From: Caryophanales bacterium UBA5603 | GTDB lineage: Bacteria > Bacillota_I > Bacilli_A > Izemoplasmatales > Hujiaoplasmataceae | Assembly (NCBI GenBank): GCA_002424815.1 | Contig: DILB01000008.1 | Coordinates: 1 to 64,000 of the forward strand | Length of the DNA: 64,000 bases | Direction: 5' to 3' | Shown: one piece after another, positions 63,125 through 64,000 of the stretch | Layout of the letters: each line of letters begins with the position of its first letter | How positions within the stretch are numbered: the stretch's first letter is position 1 | Translations under genes and position numbers: made by a program | The notes under the pieces: generated by a model | The model's database searches: none | What the model saw: the letters and a program-made list of their open reading frames with translations, nothing else | Told to the model about the DNA's origin: nothing

Positions 63125-63144
63125 GACCCTTTAAGGGTTTTTTT
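63125..63144 (+). terminator. Hairpin with T-run between pstS and pstC
   Basis: Short stem ACCCT / AGGGT, loop 3, then TTTTTTT. Probably leaky, giving more binding protein than permease. Confidence 0.6.
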
Positions 63145-63168
63145 CCATCTTATGAGGAGGGTTAATAT

Positions 63169-64000
63169 ATGCCAGATACTTTAAATTATTATCAAAAAAA
63201 CAACTCTAAAAAAGGGTTGATTATTGATCGAATTGCTAAAAACATTTTTCTTTCCATGGCTATTCTTTCTTCGTCCTTTATTATAATAATTGCAGGAATA
63301 ATATTAGTGAGAGGAATCATTCCTTTCACTACAGACAATCTGGGAATTGGAAGAGTTAGTTTATTACGTTTTTTAACAGGAAACACCTGGTTAATAGGTC
63401 AAACATTTGCATCTAATTTGTATAGTATTGGTTTTATCATTGCTTCAACATTATTTATAACAATACTTTCATTATTAATCTCTTTTCCCGTGGGGGTATT
63501 GACGGCTTTATTTATTGCTAAAGTAGCTCCGCCGTCATTGGCAAAGATTTTAAGAACGGTTGTTGAAACACTAGCTTCAATTCCTTCCATTGTTTTTGGA
63601 TTATTTGGAGCTGGGGTAATACTGAAAATAGTCTATGATTTTAGCGCCTTGATTGGTTATCAATCGAAAGGTGGAAATTCAATTTTATCAGTGGTTATTG
63701 TGTTAGCGTTAATGACGATTCCGACAATCACAACAATATCAGAAGTCGCAATTCGTTCAGTTGATCAATCAATTGAGCGAGGATCACTAGCCCTTGGAGC
63801 AAGTAAAACTCAGACCAATTTCAAAGTTGTTTTATCTTCAGCAAAATCAGGAATTTTTACTGCAGCTATATTAGGAATCGGAAGATCTTTAGGAGAAGCG
63901 ACCGCAGTATCATTGGTTGCGGGGGGTAGACGTTCAGGTTTTTCGTTTGATTTACTTGACACGACAAGCACTTTGACCACCATCATGCTTGAGGGTCTCA
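63169..64000 (+). CDS. pstC: Phosphate ABC transporter permease PstC, C-terminus cut by window edge
   Basis: Read from the ATG at 63169 (AGGAGGG eight bases before) with an open frame to the window end, 277 codons. Six-helix permease pattern: helix after KNIFLSMAILSSS, PFTTDN loop, FLTGNTWLIG, FPVGVLTALFIA, the ETLASIPSIVFGLFGAGV block and the EAA-type loop RGSLALGASKTQTNFKVV. GIGRSLGEATAVSLVAGG confirms Pst/Mod-type permease. Its length so far and the N-terminal region fit PstC better than PstA. Works with PstS; pstA and pstB should follow beyond the window. Confidence 0.9.
   Translation, partial: MPDTLNYYQKNNSKKGLIIDRIAKNIFLSMAILSSSFIIIIAGIILVRGIIPFTTDNLGIGRVSLLRFLTGNTWLIGQTFASNLYSIGFIIASTLFITILSLLISFPVGVLTALFIAKVAPPSLAKILRTVVETLASIPSIVFGLFGAGVILKIVYDFSALIGYQSKGGNSILSVVIVLALMTIPTITTISEVAIRSVDQSIERGSLALGASKTQTNFKVVLSSAKSGIFTAAILGIGRSLGEATAVSLVAGGRRSGFSFDLLDTTSTLTTIMLEGL

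Noticed and set aside
1..64000. UGA read as tryptophan (genetic code 4)
   Set aside because: Several intact genes end in TGA and Trp is encoded by TGG throughout; only one gene has an internal TGA.
1..64000. tRNA, rRNA, rnpB, CRISPR arrays or insertion sequences
   Set aside because: Looked through the intergenic gaps; none contains cloverleaf-like, repeat-spacer or transposase signals.

Overview
This window looks like the replication-origin region of a low-GC member of the Firmicutes/Tenericutes radiation. A free-living Mollicutes relative of the Acholeplasmatales/Izemoplasmatales type is my best guess; this is inference from gene content and style, not a match I could compute. Evidence: AT-rich DNA, AGGAGG-type ribosome sites, many Thr-rich lipoproteins, and the rpmH-rnpA-yidC-jag block next to dnaA-dnaN. 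TGA is an ordinary stop codon: at least seven intact genes end in it (pyrR, rnmV, rnpA, aroQ, tyrA, folD and the FIVAR protein). This rules out the UGA=Trp code of mycoplasmas. The origin lies around 41.8-43.6 kb. Genes to its left run mostly on the minus strand and genes to its right mostly on the plus strand, so most are co-oriented with replication.

Layout. 1-3.6 kb: glyA (cut by the window edge), pyrR and two tandem GH16 beta-glucanase lipoproteins. 3.6-8.1 kb: a lipid kinase-rnmV-rsmA-EamA operon, whose last gene carries an in-frame TGA, and a divergent HAD phosphatase-HIT pair. 8.2-15.4 kb: yaaA-recF-gyrB-gyrA-serS, an origin cluster now separated from dnaN by about 26 kb. 15.5-20.6 kb: mfd, a short-chain dehydrogenase and a membrane protein. 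20.8-38.7 kb: a large alpha-glucan (starch/glycogen/maltodextrin) locus. 38.8-41.7 kb: pth, jag, yidC, rnpA, rpmH. 41.7-44.7 kb: bipartite oriC with dnaA and dnaN. 44.8-49.2 kb: an FAD protein, purA, an aminotransferase and a small membrane protein. 49.3-56.2 kb: a shikimate-tyrosine operon on the minus strand, head-on to replication. 56.4-59.7 kb: folD-purB-patB-like. 59.8-64 kb: a FIVAR-repeat surface protein, a PspC protein, and pstS-pstC cut by the window edge.

How the genes work together. The alpha-glucan locus can be read as an external-to-internal pathway. A non-catalytic surface protein with CBM41 repeats captures glucan. An anchored type I pullulanase and an alpha-amylase lipoprotein cut it outside the cell. 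A MalEFG-type ABC importer, with an unusually large MalF, takes in the oligosaccharides. Two signal-less neopullulanase/cyclomaltodextrinase paralogues process them in the cytoplasm. LacI/CcpA-like operator candidates lie at several of these promoters. No ATPase (MalK/MsmK) and no regulator gene is present in the window. The aro operon encodes all seven steps from DAHP synthesis to chorismate, including an AroE-AroK fusion, plus TyrA; the upstream aminotransferase at 47.7 kb could finish tyrosine.

Most notable: the PstS protein appears circularly permuted, with its two lobes in swapped order. The dnaA-dnaN gap carries a B. subtilis-like unwinding module (DnaA-box-like sites, C4 tract, TAA repeats). 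The two glucan-locus surface proteins share a Thr-Gly-Cys C-terminal anchor motif. No tRNA, rRNA, IS element or CRISPR array was seen.
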